A DNA stretch of 64,000 nt from Buxus sempervirens (lineage: Eukaryota; Streptophyta; Magnoliopsida; Buxales; Buxaceae), in contig OX387190.1 of assembly GCA_947561395.2 (NCBI GenBank), positions 26,096,858-26,160,857 of the forward strand, read 5' to 3'. The notes under the pieces are model-generated. The model was not told the DNA's origin. It did no database searches and worked only from the letters and a program-made list of their open reading frames with translations. Position numbers and translations under genes: made by a program. Position 1 is the stretch's first letter, and every line of letters starts with the position of its first letter. Below, one piece after another: positions 13,459-24,409 of this stretch.

Positions 13459-13614
13459 CCTTAAGTTTGCTTAAAATTAGGGTTTTCCGAGAGCTTTTCA
13501 CTTTTACCATCATGTCCCTCATTAAATGAGGGGAAATCGCGGAAATGACCTTAGGGTTAAGGTTGGAGGGGTTTTAGACATTAAGTTGTGTCTACCAATG
13601 ACCTTAGCCCTTGC

Positions 13615-13624
13615 CTATAAATAG
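13615..13624 (+). promoter_or_regulatory. LTR TATA box
   Basis: CTATAAATAG lies after the palindrome array and is conserved at 51903-51912 and in element 2 at 23969-23978. Transcription should start about 30 bases downstream, defining the U3/R border near 13650. Confidence 0.85.
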
Positions 13625-13730
13625 GAGCCTCCTCCTTGAGCAAATGGCACTCAACTCTTGTTTTGAATTCTCTCAAAGAAGAACTCCAAGAGAAGAAGAA
13701 AACCGCTGCGGAATCGCCTCAAGAACTCAG

Positions 13731-13732
13731 GT
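13731..13732 (+). other. Putative splice donor in R/U5 of the LTR
   Basis: ACTCAG|GTAAGCC matches the plant donor consensus and lies about 80 nt after the expected transcription start. The element 2 LTR has the same site, and solo LTR B has CCAG|GTAAGTCC at the equivalent place despite wide divergence elsewhere. A partner acceptor may be TTTTTCTTATTCAG at 18737, just before gag. Splicing is inferred. Confidence 0.55.
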
Positions 13733-15526
13733 AAGCCTCAACTTTTCTTTTTATTTTCTGTCTTTACATTCCTAGATCTAGATCTCTTCTTCTACCTTTC
13801 TGTAGTGTAAAGCCTTATTTGTATGTGTGGAAATCCTTCCCCGGCTCAAAGTATCTCAAGACTCCCTTAGCCGTAAAACGTGAAGGCGGATCTAGGAGAA
13901 ACGAGACTGGGGATTGACCCTAGTGCTAGATCCCATGTAGCATAAGGCCTTTTTGATTGATTGAAAACTGTTCTATAATCAAAGTACCCTTGATTATTTC
14001 AAAGCTCCGTGTTTAACGGGGAGAGAGAACAGAGGGAAACGATAATGGAACGGAACCCTAGGCTATGCTAGAACCTATTTTGTTGAATCTATATGCATGT
14101 TGTATTAATCTTGTTTGGTTTTTCACTCTTGCACACATATTACACTTTTTGGTGAATAGGCTCACATTTGGGGATTTATTACATTCATTGTGATAAATCT
14201 CCAATAAATGGCCTCAATAAAATTCTGGAGTGTTTTTAAATGTTTTTCAAAGGTTCTGGATTCATCTCACACAGATCACACACATTTTATTAATTTTCGG
14301 ATTTGAATTTCTTCAAAAGTGGCTTAACTTGACAGCACCTGTACCCTTACTTCGGACGCCCATAACTTCATCATCCGGATGAATTTTGGGGTGATTCCAA
14401 AACCATGGGAAATATGAGGCTGTCTAGTTTATGTCCACCAAATTTCATGAATTTCCATCAAACGGATTTTTGACACCTCTCTGTCGAAGTTAAGTGGACA
14501 GTTCAGGTTCAAATACAGAACTTGTCACTTCGACGGAGCGCCATGTGTTCGATTTAAGTCCGATTCGAGTGATTTTTGTTTCTGAGTATTCCTTTATGAG
14601 TCTATTTTCAAATCCAGTTGGTTTCATAATTTTTGGATTCTATTTGAATTATTGGTAGCTGATCTACTCAGAACTGCTCATTTGTACTTTTCTGGGTAAA
14701 TCTGTGATCTTCGGGGCCTGTTCGGGAGACCACCCAAGGCACATCCGAAGGGATTTTTGTATGAGGCTAGTTTCTTTTAAAATATGGTCATACAAACTTC
14801 AATCACACCAAATTTCGTGGACTTTTATGAAGTGGATTTTTCTAGACAATTTTCCAAAGTTGCCCACTTACCACTTTTAAAAATCCCCAGCAGCAACTTC
14901 AAAGGAGCATAACTCCTAGATTTTTCGTAGGAATGAAGTGAAATTTTGCATGAGACTCTTATTTACCCTAATCTTTCAAATGGATTTGGTTTGGTTCAAT
15001 TCAGAATTGGATTTGAATGATTTCAAGGCAAATGGCATACTTTTTACCGAATTTTCCGGATTTGATTTAACTTGGTTTTGAGTAACTTGAGCTTTGATTT
15101 CCATCTTTTGAGATATTCCAGAAATGATATTGACATGAGAGAGGATCTAGAATCCATTTAGATCTTCATGTGAATATATCATACACTTGTTCCTTTTTCA
15201 AGGCTTTTTCATGATTTTTAGCAAGCTTCTTATTTTCTTTTTAGCATGAACATACACTTGGCAACCACTTCGTGTGGATGAATGGGGGTGCCTAACACCT
15301 TCCCCCGTTCATAATCTAATCCCCTTACCCATCTCTGGATTTGATTTTCAAGTAGGATTATTTTTATCCTAGAATTTGTCTTTTGGCTATTTTTGCTACT
15401 TTTGAACTCTTTGGTGTCCATTCTCACCCCAAAATCATGAATGGTGGCGACTCTCCCAATTTTGCGTTGAGCCCGTGTGTTGACGGAGGGATGATCACTC
15501 CGGTGATTTTTCCCATGTCTCACAAC

Positions 15527-15544
15527 TGGCGACTCTGCTGGGGA
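15527..15544 (+). other. Primer binding site, tRNA-Arg type
   Basis: TGGCGACTCTGCTGGGGA starts two bases after the LTR. It pairs, with a couple of mismatches, to the 3' end (CCCCAGTGGAGTCGCCA) of plant tRNA-Arg(ACG). tRNA-Arg priming is known for Ogre-type elements. Confidence 0.8.
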
Positions 15545-17357
15545 CTTGTGGATTTAAGCCATTTTGTGTATATTCATGCTTTTTCATCACTTTTGAATGC
15601 TTGCTATTTTGTTTACTTTATTGGTATATATTGGTGTATTCTAAATCTTATTGGGATACTTTTAAATTTTACATTGAGGAAGGCATGTGTGTATGCTTGG
15701 ATATGCTAAGGATCATGTTTAGGGCCTTACTTTGTTGTGCATGCCTACTTGTTTTTTTTGTTTGCCTTGTGTTAGGAGGTTCTTAGTGCTATTATTTGAG
15801 CATGAAAACATTGAGCAAAAATCGGTAAATTCAATAGCCATCATATGGGTTTTCAAGCATGTTTTTACCATCAAAACTCTCCTTATACCATGTCAAGTAG
15901 TTGGTAAATGTTTGGGCATTAATTTGGGGTATAAGTGATGCACTTTTGAGCATGAGAAATCTGAAAATTTTAGTGCATATTTCTGGAGATTTAAAGCATG
16001 TTTTACCTCATTGAAACACTTTGGTATCATGTCAAGTAGTGCTAAAATTTTAGGCTCCAATTTGGGGTAGAAATGGTACATTTTGAGCATGAAAAAGAGC
16101 ATGAAATCTGGGATTTTAGGGAATGCTTTTGAGTTTCAAGCATGCTTACATGATTTAATGGTTGTTTGTACAAATGACATGTTTTGTATAACACTTTTTG
16201 GGCATGTAATATTTTTTGTGCATATTTAGTTATTTTGGTGCTTGCTTGCTTGTATTTGGCTTCATTATTTTTGTCATATGTACCTTGGCTTGAAATTGAA
16301 TGCATGGCTACGAAAAAGAGTGGCAAGGGGCTGGGACGTTGTGAATGTTACCACAATTTAAAATTGCACTTGAGCACTTGAAACAATTTGCACAGCCTAC
16401 CCTTTACCTATTAGGAAGTTGAACCATGAATGTGTGTAGCTTGGCGCACCGAGGTCGTGACTTCGGAAAGCGAAAGTGAAAACATTTACCTTAAAATTTG
16501 AGTCAATGATGTGATGACAATGGGATCTGTGATTCGATTCCGGGCATCACTAGACTTGAGTTCTAAGTTGCCAATTAAGCCAAAACCCAAAAACCATACG
16601 CTTGAAGGTGGAGAAACACGTTTTCGGCTAAAAGCACACAATTGCGTTTAGGGAATTGGGTGTAAATGTGGGAAGGCCGTTTGCATGTTTTACAGGCCAA
16701 GGTATAATGTGAATACTATATTGAATGAAGGTAATACAAGGTGGCAAGGTAAAGCCATGTTCTTTTCCTAAATTTAGGGAATTTTGCAAGTATGATGTCC
16801 AAGCCCAATTTGGGGCAAGTTTTGAAGGTCAAATTAAGGTGAACATCAATTGGGAATGAAAATAAATCAAATCTGGTGAAAAAATGAGTCAAAAAGGGCC
16901 ATTTCGGCAATAACCGGCAACTCAGGCCGGTTAATAACAATTGTATTCATATCCGGTATGTATTTCCGGATACAAAGGCATATGCGTGTATCCGGTTAGG
17001 GTGACCGGATATAATAAGGCATATTCTTATCCGGTATAATATACCGGATACATTCGAAAAATGCACAAATTGGCTTTTCAGCCCAAATTTTCAGAACAAA
17101 ATGCCTAAAACACTGTGGATAATCCTTAGGCACCCCGAAAAGGACATCAGAAATGTTCCCAAAAATACAAAATCAAAAAAATATATACAAAAAAAAACAC
17201 AAAAAAGAATAAAATAAAATATTCTTTCAGGATTTAACCTAAGTTTGAAAATCAAAGAGGAAACCAAGGTGTCATATTTTTTGACACCAACTCAACTCAA
17301 ACATGTGTCAGTTAAACTTTGAAACTTGAAAACTGAGAAAATTCAGCAAATTTGAAA
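15545..17357 (+). other. Leader of element 1, non-coding part
   Basis: No long frame runs through it. It is closely matched in reverse orientation by the leader of element 2 (33076-34862). Several short blocks recur with GAGCATGAAAA and TTTGGGGTA motifs (15800-16110), apparently diverged direct repeats. A palindrome array lies at 16949-17051, followed by A-rich DNA. Confidence 0.7.
16949..17051 (+). promoter_or_regulatory. Leader palindrome array, TATCCGG/CCGGATA type
   Basis: Three units are seen: ATATCCGGTATGTATTTCCGGATA at the start, GTATCCGGTTAGGGTGACCGGATA in the middle and TATCCGGTATAATATACCGGATA at the end, separated by AAGGCATAT-type spacers. It is matched at 33367-33468 in element 2. 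A second array outside the LTR suggests the motif does more than drive the LTR promoter. Confidence 0.8.
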
Positions 17358-17361
17358 AAAA

Positions 17362-18632
17362 AAACCTTTGGTTGGTTATTTTTATCAATCAAATCAGGTC
17401 AAAAAAAAAATAGGACCTTTGGAAGCCCTAGAATATTCCAAGAAACCTTTGGTTGGTTATTTTTATCAATCAAATCAAAACATTTGTGGGATACTTGGAA
17501 GCCCTAGAATATTCCAAGAAACCTTTGGTTGGTTATTTTTATCAATCAAATCAAAACATTTGTGGGATACTTGGAAGCCCAAGAATATTCCAAGAAACCT
17601 TTGGTTGGTTATTTTTATCAATCAAATCAAAACATTTGTGGGACACTTGGAAGCCCTAGAATATTCCAAGAAACCTTTGATTGGTTATTTTTATCAATCA
17701 AATCAAAACATTTGTGGGACACTTGGAAGCCCTAGAATATTCCAAGAAACCTTTGGTTGGTTATTTTTATCAATCAAATCAAAACATTTGTGGGATAATT
17801 GGAAGCCCTAGAATATTCCAAGAAACCTTTGGTTGGTTATTTTTATCAATCAAATCAAAACATTTGTGGGATACTTGGAAGCCCTAGAATATTCCAAGAA
17901 ACCTTTGGTTGGTTATTTTTATCAATCAAATCAAAACATTTGTGGGATACTTGGAAGCCCTAGAATATTCCAAGACACCTTTGGTTGGTTATTTTTATTA
18001 ATCAAATCAAAACATTTGTGGGATACTTGGAAGCCCTAGAATATTCCAAGACACCTTTGGTTGGTTATTTTTATCAATCAAATCAAAAAAATTGGGACCC
18101 TTGGAAGCCCTAGAATATTCCATGAAAACCTTGGTTGGTTATTTTTATCAATCAAATCAAAAAAATTTAGGACCCTTGGAAGCCCTAGAATATTCCATGA
18201 AAACCTTGGTTGGTTATTTTTATCAATCAAATCAAAAAAAAAATTTTGGGACCCTTGGAAGCCCTAGAATATTCCATGAAAACCTTGGTTGGTTATTTTT
18301 ATCAATCAAATCAAAAAATTGGGACCCTTGGAAGCCCTAGAATATTCCATGAAAACCTTGGTTGGTTATTTTTATCAATCAAATCAAAAAAAATTGGGAC
18401 CCTTGGAAGCCCTAGAATATTCCAAGAAACCTTGGTTGGTTATTTTTATCAATCAAATCAAAAAAATTGGGACCCTTGGAAGCCCTAGAATATTCCATGA
18501 AGACCTTGGTTGGTTATTGGGACCCTTGGAAGCCCTAGAATATTCCATGAAAACCTTGGTTGGTTATTTTTATCAATCAAAACAAAAAATTTTGGGACCC
18601 TTGGAAGCCCTAGAATATTCCAACACAAAAAA
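17362..18632 (+). repeat. 76-bp minisatellite in the leader of element 1
   Basis: About 16-17 tandem units start GGTTGGTTATTTTTATCAAT, pass an A-rich or AACATTTGTGGGA segment and end in CTTGGAAGCCCTAGAATATTCCAAG-like sequence, with unit starts 76 bp apart in the regular part (17453, 17529, 17605, 17681). Units after 18070 are shortened and carry CCATGAAAACC instead of CCAAGAAACC. The unit contains a 7-bp stem (CTTGGAA/TTCCAAG, for example 17494-17500 with 17512-17518). Since 76 is not a multiple of three, open frames in it rotate; they are not genes. Confidence 0.95.
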
Positions 18633-18809
18633 AAAAAAAAAAAAATCTGGATTGGTGTTCACCTAACCTACTGGTTTACATATATAGGGGTGTGTTTCAA
18701 ATGGAAGCTGACTTGTGTCTTTGTTTTTCTTATTCAGGTACATTTACGTTCAACCCAGGTGCACTTATTTGCAGTCATTGCTCCCGTGACCAGATCCAAA
18801 GCAAGAGCC
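18633..18809 (+). other. Pre-gag segment with putative splice acceptors
   Basis: TTTTTCTTATTCAG|GTACAT ends at 18737, and two further CAGs follow at 18758 and 18774. Element 2 keeps the first one as TTTTCCTTACTCAG|GTACA. This fits a 3' splice site that would join the LTR leader to gag and remove the minisatellite. Confidence 0.45.
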
Positions 18810-20939
18810 ATGAATACTGAAGAGAACCAAGCCCAAGCTACTGTCCCCGCTCAGGACTTTACTCAACTGCAGGAGCAAGTGGCCGGTCTGGCCAAAATGC
18901 TGGGAGACTTACTGGCGGCTCAGGCCCTGCAGGCCCAAGCCCAAAATCAGGCGTCGACTTCTCATCCGGCACCGCCACCTCAGGCCTACATACCGCCTCC
19001 GGCTCAGCCCATGCCTGAGCACATTTCTGAACCAGTCCTTGAGCCCATTCTGATCAGGGAAAATACAGTGGAGTCTGAGAAAGAGCTGGAAAAAGAAAAG
19101 GCCCGAGATGAGATGGAAAAGAAAATGCTGCTCAGGATAGAGAGGATCCAGGCAGAGCTGAAGGAAGTGAAGGGGGGAGGCAGCCATGCAGGCACCACCT
19201 TCGAAGACCTATGCATGTACCCGGACGTCTGTCTACTGGCTAAGTTCAGGTGCCCAGACTTCGATAAATTTGATGGCACGGGCTGCCCATTGAGCCATCT
19301 CAAATTATACTGCGGGGCCCTATGCCAGTTTGGCCGGGATGATGGCATACTGATCCAGCTCTTCCAGAGGAGTCTGACCGGGTCAGCCCTTCGGTGGTTC
19401 GCTACAGTGGACCATGGAAGGATCAGGAGGTGGAAGGACCTAGCCGACGCTTTCTTGGACCAGTACAAGTTCAACTCGGAGATCGTGCCGGACCGGTACG
19501 ACATGATGAGGATGACCAAGGGGAAAGATGAACCGGTACGGCAGTACGCCAAGAGATGGAGAGAGGCCGCCTCCCAGGTCAGGCCACCTATGCAAGAGCC
19601 GGAGATGATCTCCACATTTATGGGCACACTGGGCCAGCCCTTCTACAACCATCTGGTGGGTCAGATAACCACCAACTTTGCAGCCCTGGTACAGGTAGCG
19701 GACCGGATTGAAGAAGGGGTTAGGTCAGGACGGCTGATAGACTACTCTACTCTGACTGGGCAGTCTGATTCCTCTGCCTCCATGGCCCAGAAGAAAGGGG
19801 CCGGATTTAAAAAGACGGGGGCCCGAAAAGAAGGGGCGGTGAACCTAGTCCAGGCTCCTCCCGCCAAGAAGCCACTGCACGTCAACATCTCGGCACCCCA
19901 ACAGGCCCAGCAGGCCCAGCAGTCGTACCAGACCCCGCTGAATGTCAACTTCTCTCCCTCTGTGCCAGCTAACACAAGGAGGACCTTTACTAAGGAGGAG
20001 CGGGATGCCTGGTTCGCAGCAAGGAAGAACCGGGTTTTCACCCCTCTACCCATATCGTTGTCCCAACTATTGCCAACCCTGCTAAAGGGTGAATACTTGA
20101 CTCTGAAAGAGTCTAACCCAAATGCCCCAAAGGGGAGAAATTTTGACACATCGGTCACCTGTGATTTCCACATGGGTGCACCAGGGCATTCTACTGATAA
20201 CTGCTGGGTATTGAAGCATGCGGTCCAGGACCTGTTGGACCAGAAGGCCTTGGTGTTCAACACTGCTGCACCGGCCCCGTCCGGGAATGATATTGGGCAG
20301 AACCCTCTGCCTTACCACAATGGGGCTGGCCCATCCAACTCCATCACTGCCATATCCACCACGAGAAGGGCCTTTGACCCATCTCAGCTTATAGCACCTG
20401 TGGGGACTACTGTCCAGGTCCGATTTTTCCCAGAAGAGGAAGAAGAGGAGATCAACATGGTCTCCCAAAAAAATAATAATCTTGCCGCTGAGGACATAAG
20501 TTCCTCTCTAAACCGGGTCTCTTCACTCATGGCCCAAATGAATACTGCAAGACCCCCATTGGTCTTCAATTGCAGTCCACCCACTTATTCCCCATCCAAG
20601 CCGTCTAAGGCTCCACTGGTCATCAATCTTGACCCCACCACTGCTTCCATCACTTCTTCTATCCCCACCAAATCCAAACTTCAACCCTTGGTTGTAAATG
20701 TGCAGCCAGCCCATACTACCCCTAAACCGGCCCATACATCCCGGTCCAGATTCCAACCATTAGTGGTTAACATCCCTAAACTAGCCTATTCTGAGGCCGC
20801 TGTACCATGGAATTACAGCGAGGGAATCACGGCTACGGTTCCAGTGGTCAAGGACCAGAACCAGGAGGAGGTGAACCTCATGACGAGGTCGGGGAGATGT
20901 GCAGGGGGTGAAGAAAAAGAGAAAGAGACAGAAGTATGA
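18810..20939 (+). CDS. gag: Gag polyprotein of element 1
   Basis: Gag packages the element RNA into virus-like particles. From the Met at 18810 (MNTEENQAQATVP, matched in element 2) it has 709 residues. The frame is open upstream to 18510, but that part is minisatellite. The order is a Gln/Ala/Pro-rich N-terminal region, an acidic helix (about 80-125), and the retrotransposon gag core (about 140-310) with SHLKLYCGALCQFGRDDG, SALRWFATVD and QVRPPMQEPEMISTFMGTL. A zinc-knuckle-like C451-x2-H454-x5-H460-x4-C465 follows, then a long Pro/Ser-rich tail. The frame closes with TGA, after which the same frame stays open for 43 codons into the protease part, so gag and pro were probably one frame or separated by a read-through stop. 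Confidence 0.9.
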   Translation: MNTEENQAQATVPAQDFTQLQEQVAGLAKMLGDLLAAQALQAQAQNQASTSHPAPPPQAYIPPPAQPMPEHISEPVLEPILIRENTVESEKELEKEKARDEMEKKMLLRIERIQAELKEVKGGGSHAGTTFEDLCMYPDVCLLAKFRCPDFDKFDGTGCPLSHLKLYCGALCQFGRDDGILIQLFQRSLTGSALRWFATVDHGRIRRWKDLADAFLDQYKFNSEIVPDRYDMMRMTKGKDEPVRQYAKRWREAASQVRPPMQEPEMISTFMGTLGQPFYNHLVGQITTNFAALVQVADRIEEGVRSGRLIDYSTLTGQSDSSASMAQKKGAGFKKTGARKEGAVNLVQAPPAKKPLHVNISAPQQAQQAQQSYQTPLNVNFSPSVPANTRRTFTKEERDAWFAARKNRVFTPLPISLSQLLPTLLKGEYLTLKESNPNAPKGRNFDTSVTCDFHMGAPGHSTDNCWVLKHAVQDLLDQKALVFNTAAPAPSGNDIGQNPLPYHNGAGPSNSITAISTTRRAFDPSQLIAPVGTTVQVRFFPEEEEEEINMVSQKNNNLAAEDISSSLNRVSSLMAQMNTARPPLVFNCSPPTYSPSKPSKAPLVINLDPTTASITSSIPTKSKLQPLVVNVQPAHTTPKPAHTSRSRFQPLVVNIPKLAYSEAAVPWNYSEGITATVPVVKDQNQEEVNLMTRSGRCAGGEEKEKETEV

Positions 20940-22063
20940 AAAGAAGAAAAAGAAAATGAAAAAAGAAAACAAAAAGGAAAAAATAAAGTAGGAGAAGACA
21001 CCCCCCAGGGTGCAGAAAATGAGGCAGCCGACCTCATAAAAATAATAAAAAAGAGTGAATTTAATCTTGTGGATCAGCTAAACAAGGTTCCGGCCCAGAT
21101 TTCAATACTGGGCCTTTTGCTGAATTCCGAAAAGCATAGGGATGCATTGTTAAGGGTGCTACAGAGTGCACACGTATCCCAGACCATTGATCCGGACCAG
21201 CTTGGTAAAATGGTTGGTCAAATCTTGTCACATAATGTGATAAGTTTCTCAGAGGGTGAGATCAGCTCAGGTGGGTGTTATCATGTTGACCCTTTGCACA
21301 TCACAGTGCTTTGTAAAGGCTGCATGGTTGCACGGGTTTTAATTGACAACGGGTCGGCATTAAACGTTTGCCCGTTAATCACTTTTACCAAGCTGGGTCT
21401 GGACCAGTCAAGGATCAAACGAAATGGGCGGATAGTTAGGGCTTTGATAGCTCCAAGACCCACTCCCTAGGGGAGATTGAACTGCCGGTCACAATTGGGC
21501 CGAATATCTTTAACATCACATTTGAAGTGATGGATATACCCGCAGCCTTCAATCTGCTCCTAGGAAGGCCGTGGATACATTCGGCTAGGGCAATACCATC
21601 CACGCTCCACCAGAGGGTGAAATATATAAGAGGGCAAAGGGTGATAACAGTCCTAGCCGAAAACTTGGTGCCGCCCATTGTGTCACCTGATGTATCCTTA
21701 ATCAATGTGGACTTGACTGTTGACAAGATTGCATTCCACTCATTTCAGTTTGAGGCGGTAAATTTCATACCTGGGGGTGTGAGAAAAAGAAGGAAAAGGG
21801 GACCACTGCAGAAAAAATGGTCAAGAAAGTGATGGATAAATACTATTTTCACCCAGGGAAAGGCCTCGGGATCAATCTGCAAGGGATGGTGGAGCCAATC
21901 ACGGCTAAGAAACTAGTCCCAAGGGTAGGGTTGGGCTTCAAGCCCAGAGGCTGGAGAAGAATGAAATATGAAGAAGGGGAGAGCAGAAGCAGAGGAAAAC
22001 CCCCGCATCTGAGGGTGAACTTTCCAAAACCATCCTATATAATCCAAATTTCTCCTCCCAGGG
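20940..22063 (+). pseudogene. pro: Aspartic protease region of element 1, frameshifted and interrupted
   Basis: This would be the enzyme that cleaves the polyprotein. The active-site motif VLIDNGSALNVCP has its Asp codon at 21345-21347, and the flap-side block AAFNLLLGRPWIHSARA is at about 21540-21590. Reading requires two frame changes: one near 21449, after GRIVRA, and one in the A/G-rich tract near 21785-21805. The frame then runs KYYFHPGKGLGINLQGM to 22063, where the LTR of element 2 interrupts it. The next part of the coding region resumes at about 36021. Confidence 0.85.
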
Positions 22064-23968
22064 TGTGAGACATGGGAAAAATCACCGGAATGATCATCCC
22101 TCCGTCAACACACGGGCTCAACGCAAAATTGGGAGAGTCGCCACCATTCATGATTTTGGGGTGAGAATGGACACCAAAGAGTTCAAAACAAGCAAAAATA
22201 GCCAAAAGACAAATTTTAGGATAAAAATAATCCTACTTGAAAATCAAATCCAGAGATGGGTAAGGGGATTAGATTATGAACGGGGGAAGGTGTTAGGCAC
22301 CCCCATTCATCCACACGAAGTGGTTGCCAAGTGTATGTTCATGCTAAAAAGAAAATAAGAAGCTTGCTAAAAATCATGAAAAAGCCTTGAAAAAGGAACA
22401 ATGTATGATATTTTCACATGAAGATCTAAATGGATTTTACATCCTCTCTTATGTCAATATCACTTCTGGAGTATTTCAAAAGATGGAAATCAAAGTAAAA
22501 GTGGCCAAAACCAAGTTGAGGCAAATACGGGAATTTTGGTAAAAAATATGCCATTTGCCTTAAAATCATTCAAATCCAATTCTGAATTGAACCAAACCAA
22601 ATCCATTTGAAAGATTAGGGTAAATAAGAGTCTCATGCAAAATTTCACTTCATTCCGATGAAAAATCTAGGAGTTATGCTCCTTTGAAGTTGCTGTTGGG
22701 GATTTTTAAAAGTGGTAAATGGGCAACTTTGGAAAATTGTCTAGAAAAATCCACTGCATAAAAGTCCACGAAATTTGGTGTGATTGAATTTTGTATGGCC
22801 ATCTTTCCATAGAAACTAGCCTCATACAAAAATCCCTTCGGATGTGCCTTGGGTGGTCTCCCGAACAGGCCCCGAAGATCACAGATTTACCCAGAAAAGT
22901 ACAAATGAACAGTTCTGAGTAAATCGGCTACCAATAATTCAAATGGAATCTAAAAATTATGAAACCAACTGGATTTGAAAATAGACTCAAAAAGGAGTAC
23001 TCAGAAATAAAAACCACTCGAATCGGACTTAAAACGAACATATGGCGCTCCGTCGAAGTGACAAGTTCTGTACTTGGACCTGAACTGTCCACTTAACTTC
23101 GACAGAGAAGTGTCAAAAATCGGCTACACAGAAATTCATGAAATTTGGTGGACATAAACTGAACAGCCTCACCTTTCCCATGGTTCTGGAATCACCCCAA
23201 AATTCATCCAGATGATGAACTTATGGGCGTCCGAAGTAAGGGTACAGGTGCTGTCAAGCTAAGCCACTTTTGAAGAAAATCAAATCCGAAAATTGACAAA
23301 AAGTGTGTGATTCGTGTGAGATGAATCCAAAACCTTTGAAAAGCATTTTAAAATACTCCAGAATTTGATTGAGGCCATTTATTAGAGATTTATCACAATG
23401 AATGCAATAAACCCCAAATGTGAGCCTATTCACCAAAAAAAATGTAATATGTGTGCAAGAGTGAAAGGCCAAGCAAGATTAATACAACAATATATCATGC
23501 ATATAGATTCAACAAAATAGGTTCTAGCATAGCCTAGGGTTCCGTTCCATTATCGTTTCCCTCTGTTCTCTCTCCCCGTTAAACACGGATCTTCGAAATA
23601 ATCAAGGGTACTTTGATTATGGAACGGTTTTCAAACATTCAAAAGCCTTATGCTACATGGGTTCTAGTACTAGGGTCAATCCCCAGTCTCGTTTCTCCTA
23701 GATCCGCCTTCACGTTTTACGGCTAGGGGAGTCTTGAGATACTTTGAGCCAGGGAAGGATTTCCACACATACAAACAAGGCTTTACACTACAGAAAGGTA
23801 GAAGAAGAGATCTAGATCTAGGAATATAAAGACAGAAAATAAAAAGAAAAGTTGAGGCTTACCTGAGTTCTGGAGGCGATTCCGCAGCGGTTTCCTTCTA
23901 CTCTTGGAGTTCTTCTTTGCGAGAATTCAAAACAAGAGTTGAGTGCCATTTGCTTAAGGAGGAGCCTC

Positions 23969-23978
23969 CTATTTATAG
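23969..23978 (-). promoter_or_regulatory. TATA box of element 2 3' LTR
   Basis: CTATTTATAG on the plus strand is CTATAAATAG on the minus strand. It would direct transcription leftwards through the LTR and then antisense across element 1's protease and gag. Confidence 0.75.
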
Positions 23979-24143
23979 GCAAAGGTTAGGGTTAGGGTTG
24001 GTGAGAATGGTAGACACAACATAATGTCTATAGCCCACCAACCTTAACCCTAAGGCTATTTCCGAGATTTCCCCTCATTTAATGAGGGATATGATGGTAA
24101 AAGTGAAAAGCTCTCGGAAAACCCTAATTTTGAGCAAAACTTG

Positions 24144-24286
24144 CGTATCCGGTATATCAGGCCGGATACACAAGGGCCTTAAGGTATCCGGTATATAATA
24201 CCGGATACACTAAGCACTGCTTGTATCCGGTACTTGTCACCGGATCCAAAGAAATGTATTTGTATCCGGCCTGAGTTGCCGGATAC
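24144..24286 (-). promoter_or_regulatory. U3 palindrome array of element 2
   Basis: Four units of GTATCCGG...CCGGATAC with centres of 6-9 nt: 24144 (centre TATATCAGG-like), 24184, 24222 and 24261. One arm is damaged (CCGGATCC near 24241). The array sits upstream of the minus-strand TATA box, as in element 1. Confidence 0.8.
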
Positions 24287-24327
24287 AAGGAAAAAAGCCT
24301 TTTTTCCAAATTTTAACACAGGCAATA

Positions 24328-24409
24328 CTTATTTACTTGTAATATCGTTTAAGTAAATGTCCTCGTATTTTTTAATCTCCATTTACTTAAGATATTACAT
24401 GTAAATAAG
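24328..24409. repeat. Long inverted repeat in distal U3 of element 2
   Basis: The arm at 24328-24359 (CTTATTTACTTGTAATATCG...) and the arm at 24380-24409 pair over about 30 bp with one mismatch and a 2-nt bulge, around a 20-nt loop. It is absent from element 1's LTR. Confidence 0.85.

Larger units (their letters stand above)
13241..15524 (+). repeat. 5' LTR of element 1
   Basis: It begins TGTAGACACC and ends ATGTCTCACA. In order it holds a U3 palindrome array (13331-13458), a TATA box (13615-13624), a strong splice donor (13731), a long R/U5, a conserved block GGGGGTGCCTAACACCTTCC near 15284, and a PBS-like motif GGTGGCGACTCTCCC near 15442. The 3' LTR has the same order. A 97-codon frame antisense to its end (15230-15523) recurs in the other LTR copies but is not taken as a gene. 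Confidence 0.95.

Noticed and set aside
15230..15523. 97-codon frame antisense to the LTR end (MRHGKNHRSDHPSV), also at 22065-22358, 34891-35178 and 53518-53805
   Set aside because: It recurs because the LTRs are recent copies. It overlaps the functional LTR end and has no promoter; solo LTR B does not keep it.
15527..15544. Possible tRNA gene at the primer site
   Set aside because: Only the 18-nt complement of a tRNA 3' end is present; no cloverleaf can be formed around it.
17368..18666. Several overlapping open frames of 68-147 codons (GWLFLSIKSKHLWDTWKP type), also at 31341-33072
   Set aside because: They follow the 76-bp minisatellite; the unit is not a multiple of three, so all frames stay open by sequence composition. 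No start context or family match.
19004..19627. 207-codon antisense frame under gag
   Set aside because: Codon-bias shadow of gag without motifs; element 2 gag does not preserve it over its length.
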